Below are positions 10,376 through 23,700 of a DNA stretch of 64,000 nucleotides, in pieces (position 1 is the stretch's first letter; each line of letters opens with the position of its first letter). A program made the translations under genes and the position numbers. Source of the stretch: Favolaschia claudopus (taxonomy: Eukaryota; Basidiomycota; Agaricomycetes; Agaricales; Mycenaceae); assembly GCA_037176885.1 (NCBI GenBank), contig JAWWNJ010000109.1, positions 434,001-498,000 of the forward strand, read 5' to 3'. Under the pieces are notes generated by a model. The model ran no database searches, was not told the DNA's origin, and saw only the letters and a program-made list of their open reading frames with translations.

Positions 10376-13300
10376 AAGCTCGCGTAACGCACCCATTATG
10401 CCGTGTTGAGATCTCACATACGCCGTCTGATTCTCCGTGACCTCTGCAACTTTTTCTCTTCCTTCCACATCGCTGTCGTCTGGTTTCTGGCCTTTGTCTT
10501 TGCTGCGCGAACCAACGACTATGTTTTTGGTAAGAAATTGCGAGTTTTAAGGTAAGCTTTTAGTTTCATGTCTTTGACTCTATACAACCTATTCTGATAC
10601 TCGATTACCAGGTCAAATTCGACGTTATGGCGGCAAGCGCGACTTTCAACCTCGAACGCCTCCCGACTACCCTACAACCCGAATAGACAACAGTACGACT
10701 ACAAAAAGAGTCTTTGATACACTGTTTCATGAAGCTACAGGTACTCTTCGTCGCTGCGCGCTCAAGCCGCCCCAATCCGATCTCACCAAAATCCCACCAA
10801 AACCCGACCACCGCAACCCAGCAAGCCTCCCACGCATAGGAGACCTCCAGAAACATGACGTCGTCGTCGAGACGAGTGGAACGGGCTCCGGGATGTGTAC
10901 GGAGATGGACGTTCACATTTGGGTTCGACGACGTCGGCGGCGGCGCCGTAATCAACAAGTTGAACTTGCGGTTCCCACGCCCTGGGCGGTCGAGGTGAGT
11001 GGAGGCGCAGGTCGGGGAGGGTAGAGGGGCACTTACAATGAACGTATAGGTACCCGTCCCCAACGACGATGACAACGGCGGCAGCGGCGGCGATGGGATG
11101 AGCTCGGGCTGAGGCGGGGGGACATCGGTGAGTCATTCCAGTCGAGGGATGGAGGATACGGCGGCTTACCCGGGGTCCTAGAGCTGGAGATGGGTTCGAC
11201 GCCGCCGACAACAGCGACGACGAGGAGGACAACAGCAGCACCGACGAGTGCAGGTGGGGGCGGCAGGGATGTTCGAGATGGAGAGGTGCTGACGGTGCTG
11301 GACCCCAGGGTGGGTAGGGAAGTAGGAGGGAGAGTGGATGGGGGGGAAGTACTGAAGGTGAGTTGTTGTTCGCTCCTCTTTATACAAACGCGCTGCCGGT
11401 GGCTGGGCTGAGTGGCTGGGCTGAGTTAAACGAGAGCACGTGCATGTTGAACAAGCCTATATAAGCAGCCCGACAAAATCCTCCAATTCCCATCTCCCCC
11501 CACTTCTCTCCCACTTCCCTCTACCCTCTCCTGCCTCCTCCTGCCTCTTCTGGCACCTTTCCCGACCTATATCAACATCCCCTCGACCTCCGCGGGCTTC
11601 CCGACCCGACGGTTCGACTTGGACGTCGACATCGACCTTGACGACCCCGACGCCACTCGAGGTATCTCTCTCTATCAACCCTTATTCCTTTGCTCACAGC
11701 TGCTCCTACTACTAGGCCCTTGTCGACCTCTCAGCTCAGTTCCTTCAACATCGCCGCCGTTATCTTCAAGTTGCGTCGCAACCTGAACTCAACAATGGTA
11801 AGTATTCTTCATTTCTACCTAAACTGCCTTACTGACTACTCTACAGTATCGTTTGTTTCGATTTCACCCGTTCCCTACGGTCCCGAACGATTTTCGCCAA
11901 CACCAACTTCAATCTCGATCAACACCGATTCAATCGTTTGAATGGGTTAGATTCGGGGCTCCTGGTGTAATAGGTGCGTCTTTTGATTCCTTCTCTTCAA
12001 TCCCTTTCAACGTTCAACTGACTCGTTTTCATTTCAGTTCACCAACTTCGTTGAATCAACGCAAACGCGCCAATTCGCTGTCAGGCATAACACCAGGTCC
12101 GTTTTCATTCAATCTTTTGTTTCATTTTCAACTTCATTGACTTTACCCCAGCTTGCTTCAACTTTGACTCGACGATTCGGATTTTTCGCAGTTTGTGGTG
12201 ATGCCTTCGAGTCTTTTGTACTGGCTGAGTTTCAGGTCTTGTTCAAACGGTACGTCTTTCTCTCTTTGCTCAACTCTGGGACTGACTGATTCCGTTTCCA
12301 CAGTTTGCGAATCTGACGGATCCGGTCTTGGTTCAAATCGGAAGCCGGAATTCAACCTGACAGGTACGTCTTATTGTTTAGGTTGAATTATCAGTAAACT
12401 GACACCCCGATCCTCTAGAATTTGGTCTCTGGCTATATTCGCGCCGGTATGTATCTTCTATGGTCGCTTCAAAGCACTAACTTGGTTCTTACCTTACAGA
12501 CCTACTTGACTCTTCGTTGGCGTCAGATTGAGGGACTTTTGTTCGGGTTGAGTTTGGATTACACGGTTCAACTGGTGCGTTACTTGACTTGTTTACTTTG
12601 CCTTCAATTCAGGTAACCGGACCCTTTCAGACCTTTGTGTTATTGATCGGTCGTGATTTTGGATCGATCGTACGATTCGTACGCGGTGCGTCGTTCTTAA
12701 CCTTTACTTTCCACTCAACATAGCTGACTTCAATTCCAATCAATAGCCACACTACAAACCTATGCTCGGTGCGAATCCTTGACTCCTACTCTATATCCTT
12801 TGACTAACTCAATTATTTTCAAATTCCTAGAGTCTATCTGGAAGCACGACTATTATACTGACTGGGATATGAGCTCAAACGAAGGGTGGGGCGGTTGAAG
12901 GTACGTCTTACTTGGATCTTACATCTCTGATCTTTACTGACTCGTTTCCACTCTCTAGCAGCTTGCACGATGGCGCGTTTCAATGGTGATTTGTTATTAC
13001 TTCGACTCGTAATCGCTGACTTGAATCTGTTACCTTTTCACAGTGTCCCGTTGAACGAAGATCGAGGACTTTGAGGCTGGATTGAGGGTCAGGATCGGGT
13101 TATTGGTGAATGAAAGGTTGATTCAGGTGCGTTGTATTCAATCTCTTTGCTATACTTTCAATTCACTGACCTTTGACTTCTTTTACAGACCGGGAGTTAT
13201 CGGTTTCGGGACGGGCTTGAATTCCGATTCAACTGATAAAAGTGTGTACTGTCTCTCCTCTACCAACGTCTTTACTGACTTGTCTTCAAAGGCTCGCACA

Positions 13301-16300
13301 TCGACCCTTCATTCGAGTCAAGCTTTTAATATTCGAGTTGTCTTCGACTTGTAAGTAATCGCCTTTACTCTGTTTGTTTCTCTGTTGACTCTTTCTTCAA
13401 GTCTTCAACCCACTTGTTCACCGCCGACTCGCATCAAGATTTGACTTCAAGGTTCGTTTGCATCGAGCCCGACTCTATTCAAATGAATCTAACCCCTTCA
13501 TACAGTCGACCACCTACTATTCGTACCACGCGGAGACTATCGTCAAATCTAGCCAGCCTCCTACTCCGATTGAACATTCTATTCAGACAAGGCTGCTTAC
13601 CAGGTATGCCTTCGACTTTCATCGTTGATCAACAACTCCAGACTAACTTTTACTTGATACTTCAAGGTGTACCCGTTCTTATCGTATCGACACTCAACCC
13701 TCCGAGTCAACTGTCTTGACTTGCAATAGGTGTCTTGAACTCAAACAAGGTGGGACTTGAGGTGTGCGAGGGTTTAAAGTCGAAAGGTACGTTCGCTTTT
13801 GCTTTGAATTGGTTCGGGTTGTTGATTGACTCCATCCTAGAACTCGAAGGTATGGTAAGTTTCAAGGCTTACCTTGACATCGGTCGCCGTTTACAAGAGC
13901 TCAGAGTACGTCGACTTTGCCTTGGTTTCTGTTTTCAAGTCAACTAACTCATCGTCTCAGTACCTTTCACTTCAACCTCAACCAAGCGCCGACATACTAC
14001 TTACCTTTGACGGTGACATCGATGGATTGAAGGATGGAGATGGAGAACGTCGCAGCTTTACCGGTACCAGACTGAGCTCAAGTGTTCAATGCCATACGAT
14101 ACTAAGGTGAGACCTTATCTACTTTAAATCAACGATACATTGAACTAATTACTTTCATTCAAGCGTTGCCGACTCCGAGTCAACACTCGGACACACTTCA
14201 ACCCACACCCTTGAAGTCCTGACTTGATCAAGGTACGCTGAGTATCTTCTTTGGCCTAACAAGATGCTCATTGGGATTTCAGATTGAGACGCGCGCCGAA
14301 GTCGACGACCGAATAGATCGATAGTTTTTTCCTCTTAGTGTCATTGTATTCGATACAAGTTAGATACAAGTAGCTTTAAGTCAACGAAATTGAATTCAAC
14401 TATGTAGATACAAAGAAGCAGAACTAATGGGATACATACAAAGCTGACTATATTCTAAGTGTCCATACGAGCCGAACTCGCCAACGCGACGCGCAGCCAA
14501 GGCTGCAGCGGCGCGCTTTCTCGCAAACCGTACGTTGTCTTGTTGACTTCACCGCCGAGCCACGAGGCTGACTTGTATCTTCAGGGCGTACGTGCGGCGC
14601 GGTCGAAGGATTGGGGTCGGGGTGAGTTGTATCCCCTCCATCCTCCTCTGCCTACCCTTCCTCCACTTGTTCTCCCATACCTTGACCTTGACCCTCCTCC
14701 CTACCCTCTCCCCGCCCTGTCTTCAACATTAACTCTAACTCCAAGCACAACGAGGCACTTCGAAGGGTTAGCGGCGTAGGATATAAGGTGAGTAACACAC
14801 ACACCTTGACAGTCAAATCCCTTCTGAATCTGTTGTAGATGGCGCTGGGGATGCAGCATGGCGGCAGCGGTCGACGCGTGCGAGCGTCAGGTGAGCCGAC
14901 GCGCCATGTACGAGTAACGAGACTGATTTTGAAGCGTTTAGAAGAGCTGGGAAGGAGAATAAAGGTCACAGGCGGGCTAGGAAAGGTGCGTTGTAGCGCA
15001 CCATACGTTTGAGCTCCTATCAAACTCGTTTGAAGGCGGCATTGGGGATGTTCGTCGAGTGTTGCTGTGTCATTGAAGCAGTCAGCGCGGCGCGAGAAAT
15101 CAGATGTAAGTAAACGCACCATTCTTTTTGCAAATGCGCTGACGTGCATCGTTCCCGTTGAAGACGTGCACCGTCCAAGCGCAATCTTGGAGACTCCGAC
15201 TCTCGAGCAATCAGCTCGAGAGCTCGCGAACGCGTTGGCGCGATATCGAGCTAAAAACCCATCAAGTCAGTTTGCAGCGAGCATTCGAAGGTGAGTCAAC
15301 GCACCTTCTAACCTTACTGAGCTAACCCGATTCCCTTCAGGTACGGCGTCGAAGCCTAATCTACGTTATAAGGCCAGAAACTGCAGTCGAAGTTGGTGCG
15401 TACAACGCACTTTGAAATTGACTTGATTTGACGTTCTTTTCGGGCGAAACGCTGGTGCGCAAGTGGGATCGGGTGTGGATCGAGGATTTGGTGGACAACG
15501 GCGACTTGGAGGGAAGAACGGGAGGAGAAGGCAGAGGGAGGGCGTCGAATGGAGGAGTTGGCGCAGGAGAGTGGCCTTGGTGGGAAACAAGGCATAGACG
15601 AGTCGATATTGTAAGGAATCAGTTGATAGAAAGGGGAGAGGGGAGGGCGAAGGCGCGCGTTGGGGATGTCTTGCAGGCGAGAGTTGCGGATCTTGAAGGG
15701 ACGCGTCAGAATACGCGAAGGGGAGGGAATTGGGTGTGGGTGCAAGACTGGAAAGGAAAGTCGAAGTTAGAGCGGCGTTGGTTTGCTGTGTAGCGACGGA
15801 CCGTATGCAGATTCCTCTGTAAATCCTGCGGGAATGAGGCGCGCGGTGAGGGTTGTGGATTGGGCTGGGCGGCGGAGCCAAGTCATTGGTGGTAGGGGAG
15901 GAGACGAGATTGGCGGGGAGTCGAGTTTGAAGAAGGGAGACCGAGCCGTTGAATCGAAGGACGGGAGGCGTCGATTTGAGGTTGCGGTGAAGCAACGAGG
16001 CGGCGTGGGAGAGTGGATTTGGCGACTTTAGCGGGGAGCGAATTTTAGCGGGCGGCGTGTTTGGCGGGGGTTTGAGTAGGGAGCGAGTCGCAAGAACGAG
16101 TGCAAGGGAGAGAGCATTCTTGTGTTTGTGAGTGGTTGGACTGACCCGGATTTGACTACCGGTCAATGCCGAGCCCTTTTATAGCCCAGCTTTTTTTATA
16201 GCGCTTCTTGTGCGCCAGAGGCGGTGAAGCGAGGTGGAGACAATGCGAATTTCTTTCCAATCTTTCTCTTTCTGTTCTTTCTTGTCGTTCCCTTCCACCG

Positions 16301-16401
16301 AAGTCACTGGTGACTTGGTAGCCCCACACATCTCGCCGGCAACGACTTCATCAACGAGGACTAAGCCGTCCATCCGACCATTGAGTCTCTCGTTTCTAAA
16401 T

Positions 16402-17717
16402 ATGATGTGGCAAGCTTCGCTCTCTATCTTTCTACCCGTGCTGCTGCCCGGAGCACTGGCCGCGACGACCTACGACATGGTGAAAGAGTTCTCTGGTTCC
16501 ACGTTCTTTGACGGATGGAATTTCTACGGAAAATGTAAGTGCAATTCATCCTTTTTGTCGAGATTCGATCACATACTCTCAATATCAGTCGACAATTTGA
16601 CCAACGGAGACGCTATCTTCGTAACGTCTAGCGTTGCCAAGTCTTCGAAGCTGGCATACGTGGACTCCACCACCAATCGTGCTATTATCAAGGTAGACAA
16701 TACGACCAAAGTCGCTTTGAGCGACAAGCGGAATACTGTCCGCATCTCAACTCAGGATGAGATTGGGGTTGGAAGTGTGTGGATTGCAGACATGTATCAT
16801 GTCCCATATGGTGTGCGTTTGTTCCTCCAAACGATGCTCCGTGGACTCACGGGTTACCTTCACAGTGCTCGGTATGCCCTATTCCAATGGAAACCCAATG
16901 ATCTGACTCGGGAGATTAGGTATGGCCAGCATTTTGGTCGCAAGCCCCCAATTGGCCGACTGGAGGGTGTGTCTATCAAGCTACCTTGCATATCCTGATA
17001 CCTGACTGCCTCCAGCGAAATCGATACCTTTGAGCACTGGAACATGGAACTCCACAACGAGATGACACTCCACACCAACCCCGGATGCCAGCAGGTATCC
17101 CCCGCCCAAACATCGACTGTCGTCAACTCCACAGACTGTTCCTTCTCCTCAAATTCCAACGCAGGGTGCGGAGTGATGGACCCCAATGACTCGAGCTACG
17201 GCGCGAAATTCGCCGCTGCACAAGGCGGCGTATTTATCACTGAATTTGCTGAATCCGGGATATCGTAGGCACTGTATTTTCTCCGCATTCCTTGATAACC
17301 TATCCGCGCAGTGTCTGGTTCTTCAATCGCACCAGCATCCCAACCTCGATCTCTTCCAACTCTTCCTCCTTCTCCATCGCGGACCTAGGCACCCCCGTCG
17401 CGAACTGGCCCACAGGCGGATGTGCGATCGACACATTCTTCAAGCCGCAGAATCTCATCTTTGACATCACGCTCTGCGGCGGTATGTCTGTTTATTAGAA
17501 CTGCATATCATGTACTACTACTAACTTCCTCGCAGACGCCGCGGGTAACAAGGCAGTGTTTGCTCAGACTTGCTCGGGCATTTGCTACGACGATTATGTC
17601 GTGGGCGACGGCTCTAACTACAACAACGCGTATTTCGATGTTGCGTCCGTGCGAGTGTACAGTGTGGCTGGCACCACAAAGGCAACTCTGCGACCGAGTT
17701 CGTGGGCTGCTGACTAA
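16402..17717 (+). CDS. Secreted GH16 family glycosidase, copy 2 (no GPI tail)
   Basis: join(16402..16534, 16589..16812, 16866..16871, 16920..16966, 17016..17264, 17312..17481, 17536..17717). It has the same sequence as copy 1: signal peptide, micro-exon Cys-Ser, GGEIDTFE active site, and shortened C-terminus without GPI signal. Because promoter and coding region are identical to the neighbours, expression from each copy cannot be told apart by sequence. Confidence 0.88.
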
Positions 17718-20700
17718 GCCGGCCCTGCCAACTAGAAAGTACCCGCGAGGAGAAACCGCCCGCGTTGTCGGGCCATAGTCTCGGCGTTCCCGAAGGCAAA
17801 AATGGCGGCCGGGTGTGAGTGTTGGGGTGGAGCAGAGTAGGGGACAAAAAAAAAGTAGAGTACTCACCGTGTCGTAGTAGAGCTAATAAATTGGTTTGAA
17901 GTCTAGCAGAGTGAATCAGTGAGGATTAGAGTGGAGGGGTTGCGACGCGCCTGAGGGTTTCGACTCGGTGGAAGCTTGTCAACGTGAGTAGCGGCAGCGG
18001 CGGTTGATAGGAATAGGTGTTAAACGCGTTGTGTGCGTTGAATCTAGTAGAAAATGAGCATCGAAAATGAAGGGAAGTGTAAGTGAACGCACTTTGACGC
18101 GCCGCGTTGCTCGGCGGAACACCAAATCAACAACTTTTGAAATTCCTCGGCGCGTTGAAGATATCGACGTTCAAGTTGGAGGTGATGGAGAGATGCGGCA
18201 GTGGTCTCGAAGCGTTCTTGTTAGTCGGGGAACGCGTCAAATAGAAGCTTGAAAGTACTTGAAGCCCTGCAGTGCTATTAGCATAATTATTGCAGCATAA
18301 GCAACATAAAGGAACATACCTAAACGCGACGCCTCGCTCGGCGGAACGCGAAAAATCGAATTTTCAAAAAGTCTTGACGCGTCGGGGACGCCGCGACGTC
18401 GGCGGAGTGCGTGGGGTGTGATTAGGGGATCGTGCTGGTCGCGGGGACGCGAAAATTCGAAGTTTGAAGAGCTGTAGACATATCAACATCAGGTTTGATT
18501 CAAATGGACAAAGAACGCACCTCGACGCGGCACCTCGCTCGCGGGAAGTCCGAAGCTCGAATCAATTCTTTCTACAGCCTGCAACACGTTGGATAAGAGA
18601 GTCTTGCTCGGCGGACGGCCAAAAATCGAATTTTGAATTCTGGAAGTAAATCAGGATTGGAAATAGATCAGATGAAAGAGCAACGTACTTGAACGCGTCT
18701 TGTCGCTTTCGGGAACGCGAAATCTAAAATTTGAATGTATGGGACGCGTTGGGACAGGCTGGGAGTAGTTTAGACGCGTTAGAATGAGTTGAGTAAGAGG
18801 AATGTTGACTTTAACACACCTCAAGCCAACCCCTCGCTCGCGGGACGTCCAAAACTCGAATCGGAATTTCGAGGGGTTAGAAATGAATGTATACACTGGA
18901 GAAACGAGTCAGTAAGTCCTTGAGGCAACACAGAGGCAAGACTGGCCTTTGGACGACGCCTCAGATAGCGCCTCGGGGATCTCGGCGACGTTGAAGTTCG
19001 AGTGTAAACTCAATGGAGGCAGCGGCGTCGGGAGAGTAGGTGATAGTAGAGAGGAAGAAGAGAGACGACGTCGACAACAACGTCTGGTGAAGTGCTGGAA
19101 GCGCGGACAATGGCGAGGGGGAGGAAGAGAGAGGGGTTATCGAGGCGAAGAAGCTATCGACGACGAGGAGAAATTCTGGCAGCATGGGGGCATCATGAAG
19201 GGAAGAGGGAAAAGGTGGTGAGTGTTTGCGACAAGCCCTTATATAGGTACGCGTACCGTTGGCCTTGTTTGCGCGAATTCAACAAGACGTGACTTTGTTG
19301 GTTCAACCAAATATGACCAACAACACGCGTCTCTATATAAAGAGCTGTTGGCCGAGTACCTGCCCACCCTTTCCCCCCAACTATGCCCTCACTCTGCAAA
19401 ACTTCTGGCGCTCAGTGAAATATTTATCGCTTGCACATACCACTTACCTCTTCATGGACGCCGCTCAAGAGGATGATGGAAGGTGGATTGGTTAACGTTG
19501 CATCCTGGGATGTTGGAATGGGTTGAGGGAGCTTATTTGTCGTGCGCCACTCATTCTTTTCTGCGTGTATCACCCTGCTCAACGCGCTCGTCTTCAGCAC
19601 AGATATTTCAACTTATATTCAACTGACCTCCGCGTCGCTGCTTCTCGTATCAGAGCAATTGCTCTCAAGGTTCGTTCTCAACATATTCATTCTACTCACC
19701 TGTTCTCTGCAGTATTGTGCTTCAATCCATCCGCAACAATTTCAAGATCCTTTGTATTCATCCTTCACCACCCTCTTCATTCATGCCTTCCTCGATTTGC
19801 GTGAGCACGAAAACTCTACCCTCAATTCTGCTTCCGCCATTTCCGCCTTCCGCCTGCATTCCAATAGCCTGATCGCCGTCTACCCTGAATTTCAGCCTCG
19901 TGTGCATCAATCCAATATTCAACATTCTGATTTCATACCGCTTAAGCCTTACGTTCTCTGACTCAAATTGGTTTTCTGAGACAAATCCAGTAATAGCATG
20001 TCCGAGTAGCTTCCGGGATTTACAGCCTCAAGGTGGCGGGAAATCCAAGGGTAGTTACGCACCAAGAATTTACTTTCTTGTTTGCTGACGACGGCCAGGA
20101 CGGCCGTTTTGCGTTAGACAACTGTATATAGAGCTCATGTATCTAATACCAGAATTGAAGCCAAAATCTATGCACGAATTCCACTGCGAGGATACTTGAG
20201 TTTCGGACGCCGCGAGAATGCAAGAAGAAACTGAAAGCTCACCCCAGAGCTGACAGTGAGTTCTGTTGGAACGAAGCGGAAGGTATTTGAGAGCTGAATT
20301 GAATTCAAGCGCGAAGAGAGAGCCACAGGGGGAGAGCGAGATGAAGGCGACGAAGTCGCGACGTGGTTTTGGGAGAGTTGAACCTCCCAAATCGGGAGCT
20401 GTCAATCGCTCCGCGATTTCGGACCGAACGCCGATCTTTGCTTCTTTCACCCATGTCCGTTCAACATTGGTTCAACATTTCTGGTTTTCTATGCCAATAT
20501 CCTCAAGCAAATCTTCAGGTTGAATTCGACGCTGCTCTACATGCTACTGTGCTTGGAACTGGGACGCGCTTCCCGCTGAAACTTGAGCATACGAGGAATC
20601 AGTCAAATTTAGAGTACATCTACGGCAACGCGTTCGAATTCAAAATTGACAAGACTTACGATATGGTTCATGCCGCTTAGAAGCTCGCGTAACGCACCCA

Positions 20701-23700
20701 TTATGCCGTGTTGAGATCTCACATACGCCGTCTGATTCTCCGTGACCTCTGCAACTTTTTCTCTTCCTTCCACATCGCTGTCGTCTGGTTTCTGGCCTTT
20801 GTCTTTGCTGCGCGAACCAACGACTATGTTTTTGGTAAGAAATTGCGAGTTTTAAGGTAAGCTTTTAGTTTCATGTCTTTGACTCTATACAACCTATTCT
20901 GATACTCGATTACCAGGTCAAATTCGACGTTATGGCGGCAAGCGCGACTTTCAACCTCGAACGCCTCCCGACTACCCTACAACCCGAATAGACAACAGTA
21001 CGACTACAAAAAGAGTCTTTGATACACTGTTTCATGAAGCTACAGGTACTCTTCGTCGCTGCGCGCTCAAGCCGCCCCAATCCGATCTCACCAAAATCCC
21101 ACCAAAACCCGACCACCGCAACCCAGCAAGCCTCCCACGCATAGGAGACCTCCAGAAACATGACGTCGTCGTCGAGACGAGTGGAACGGGCTCCGGGATG
21201 TGTACGGAGATGGACGTTCACATTTGGGTTCGACGACGTCGGCGGCGGCGCCGTAATCAACAAGTTGAACTTGCGGTTCCCACGCCCTGGGCGGTCGAGG
21301 TGAGTGGAGGCGCAGGTCGGGGAGGGTAGAGGGGCACTTACAATGAACGTATAGGTACCCGTCCCCAACGACGATGACAACGGCGGCAGCGGCGGCGATG
21401 GGATGAGCTCGGGCTGAGGCGGGGGGACATCGGTGAGTCATTCCAGTCGAGGGATGGAGGATACGGCGGCTTACCCGGGGTCCTAGAGCTGGAGATGGGT
21501 TCGACGCCGCCGACAACAGCGACGACGAGGAGGACAACAGCAGCACCGACGAGTGCAGGTGGGGGCGGCAGGGATGTTCGAGATGGAGAGGTGCTGACGG
21601 TGCTGGACCCCAGGGTGGGTAGGGAAGTAGGAGGGAGAGTGGATGGGGGGGAAGTACTGAAGGTGAGTTGTTGTTCGCTCCTCTTTATACAAACGCGCTG
21701 CCGGTGGCTGGGCTGAGTGGCTGGGCTGAGTTAAACGAGAGCACGTGCATGTTGAACAAGCCTATATAAGCAGCCCGACAAAATCCTCCAATTCCCATCT
21801 CCCCCCACTTCTCTCCCACTTCCCTCTACCCTCTCCTGCCTCCTCCTGCCTCTTCTGGCACCTTTCCCGACCTATATCAACATCCCCTCGACCTCCGCGG
21901 GCTTCCCGACCCGACGGTTCGACTTGGACGTCGACATCGACCTTGACGACCCCGACGCCACTCGAGGTATCTCTCTCTATCAACCCTTATTCCTTTGCTC
22001 ACAGCTGCTCCTACTACTAGGCCCTTGTCGACCTCTCAGCTCAGTTCCTTCAACATCGCCGCCGTTATCTTCAAGTTGCGTCGCAACCTGAACTCAACAA
22101 TGGTAAGTATTCTTCATTTCTACCTAAACTGCCTTACTGACTACTCTACAGTATCGTTTGTTTCGATTTCACCCGTTCCCTACGGTCCCGAACGATTTTC
22201 GCCAACACCAACTTCAATCTCGATCAACACCGATTCAATCGTTTGAATGGGTTAGATTCGGGGCTCCTGGTGTAATAGGTGCGTCTTTTGATTCCTTCTC
22301 TTCAATCCCTTTCAACGTTCAACTGACTCGTTTTCATTTCAGTTCACCAACTTCGTTGAATCAACGCAAACGCGCCAATTCGCTGTCAGGCATAACACCA
22401 GGTCCGTTTTCATTCAATCTTTTGTTTCATTTTCAACTTCATTGACTTTACCCCAGCTTGCTTCAACTTTGACTCGACGATTCGGATTTTTCGCAGTTTG
22501 TGGTGATGCCTTCGAGTCTTTTGTACTGGCTGAGTTTCAGGTCTTGTTCAAACGGTACGTCTTTCTCTCTTTGCTCAACTCTGGGACTGACTGATTCCGT
22601 TTCCACAGTTTGCGAATCTGACGGATCCGGTCTTGGTTCAAATCGGAAGCCGGAATTCAACCTGACAGGTACGTCTTATTGTTTAGGTTGAATTATCAGT
22701 AAACTGACACCCCGATCCTCTAGAATTTGGTCTCTGGCTATATTCGCGCCGGTATGTATCTTCTATGGTCGCTTCAAAGCACTAACTTGGTTCTTACCTT
22801 ACAGACCTACTTGACTCTTCGTTGGCGTCAGATTGAGGGACTTTTGTTCGGGTTGAGTTTGGATTACACGGTTCAACTGGTGCGTTACTTGACTTGTTTA
22901 CTTTGCCTTCAATTCAGGTAACCGGACCCTTTCAGACCTTTGTGTTATTGATCGGTCGTGATTTTGGATCGATCGTACGATTCGTACGCGGTGCGTCGTT
23001 CTTAACCTTTACTTTCCACTCAACATAGCTGACTTCAATTCCAATCAATAGCCACACTACAAACCTATGCTCGGTGCGAATCCTTGACTCCTACTCTATA
23101 TCCTTTGACTAACTCAATTATTTTCAAATTCCTAGAGTCTATCTGGAAGCACGACTATTATACTGACTGGGATATGAGCTCAAACGAAGGGTGGGGCGGT
23201 TGAAGGTACGTCTTACTTGGATCTTACATCTCTGATCTTTACTGACTCGTTTCCACTCTCTAGCAGCTTGCACGATGGCGCGTTTCAATGGTGATTTGTT
23301 ATTACTTCGACTCGTAATCGCTGACTTGAATCTGTTACCTTTTCACAGTGTCCCGTTGAACGAAGATCGAGGACTTTGAGGCTGGATTGAGGGTCAGGAT
23401 CGGGTTATTGGTGAATGAAAGGTTGATTCAGGTGCGTTGTATTCAATCTCTTTGCTATACTTTCAATTCACTGACCTTTGACTTCTTTTACAGACCGGGA
23501 GTTATCGGTTTCGGGACGGGCTTGAATTCCGATTCAACTGATAAAAGTGTGTACTGTCTCTCCTCTACCAACGTCTTTACTGACTTGTCTTCAAAGGCTC
23601 GCACATCGACCCTTCATTCGAGTCAAGCTTTTAATATTCGAGTTGTCTTCGACTTGTAAGTAATCGCCTTTACTCTGTTTGTTTCTCTGTTGACTCTTTC

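Larger units (their letters stand above)
7381..17685. repeat. Tandem 10,305-bp unit, copy 2 (complete)
   Basis: First complete unit. The phase is chosen so that units end where identity between the homogeneous copies and the diverged unit stops (38295). It begins inside the last codons of the preceding GH16 gene and ends inside its own GH16 last exon. I saw no difference from copies 1 and 3. Confidence 0.95.
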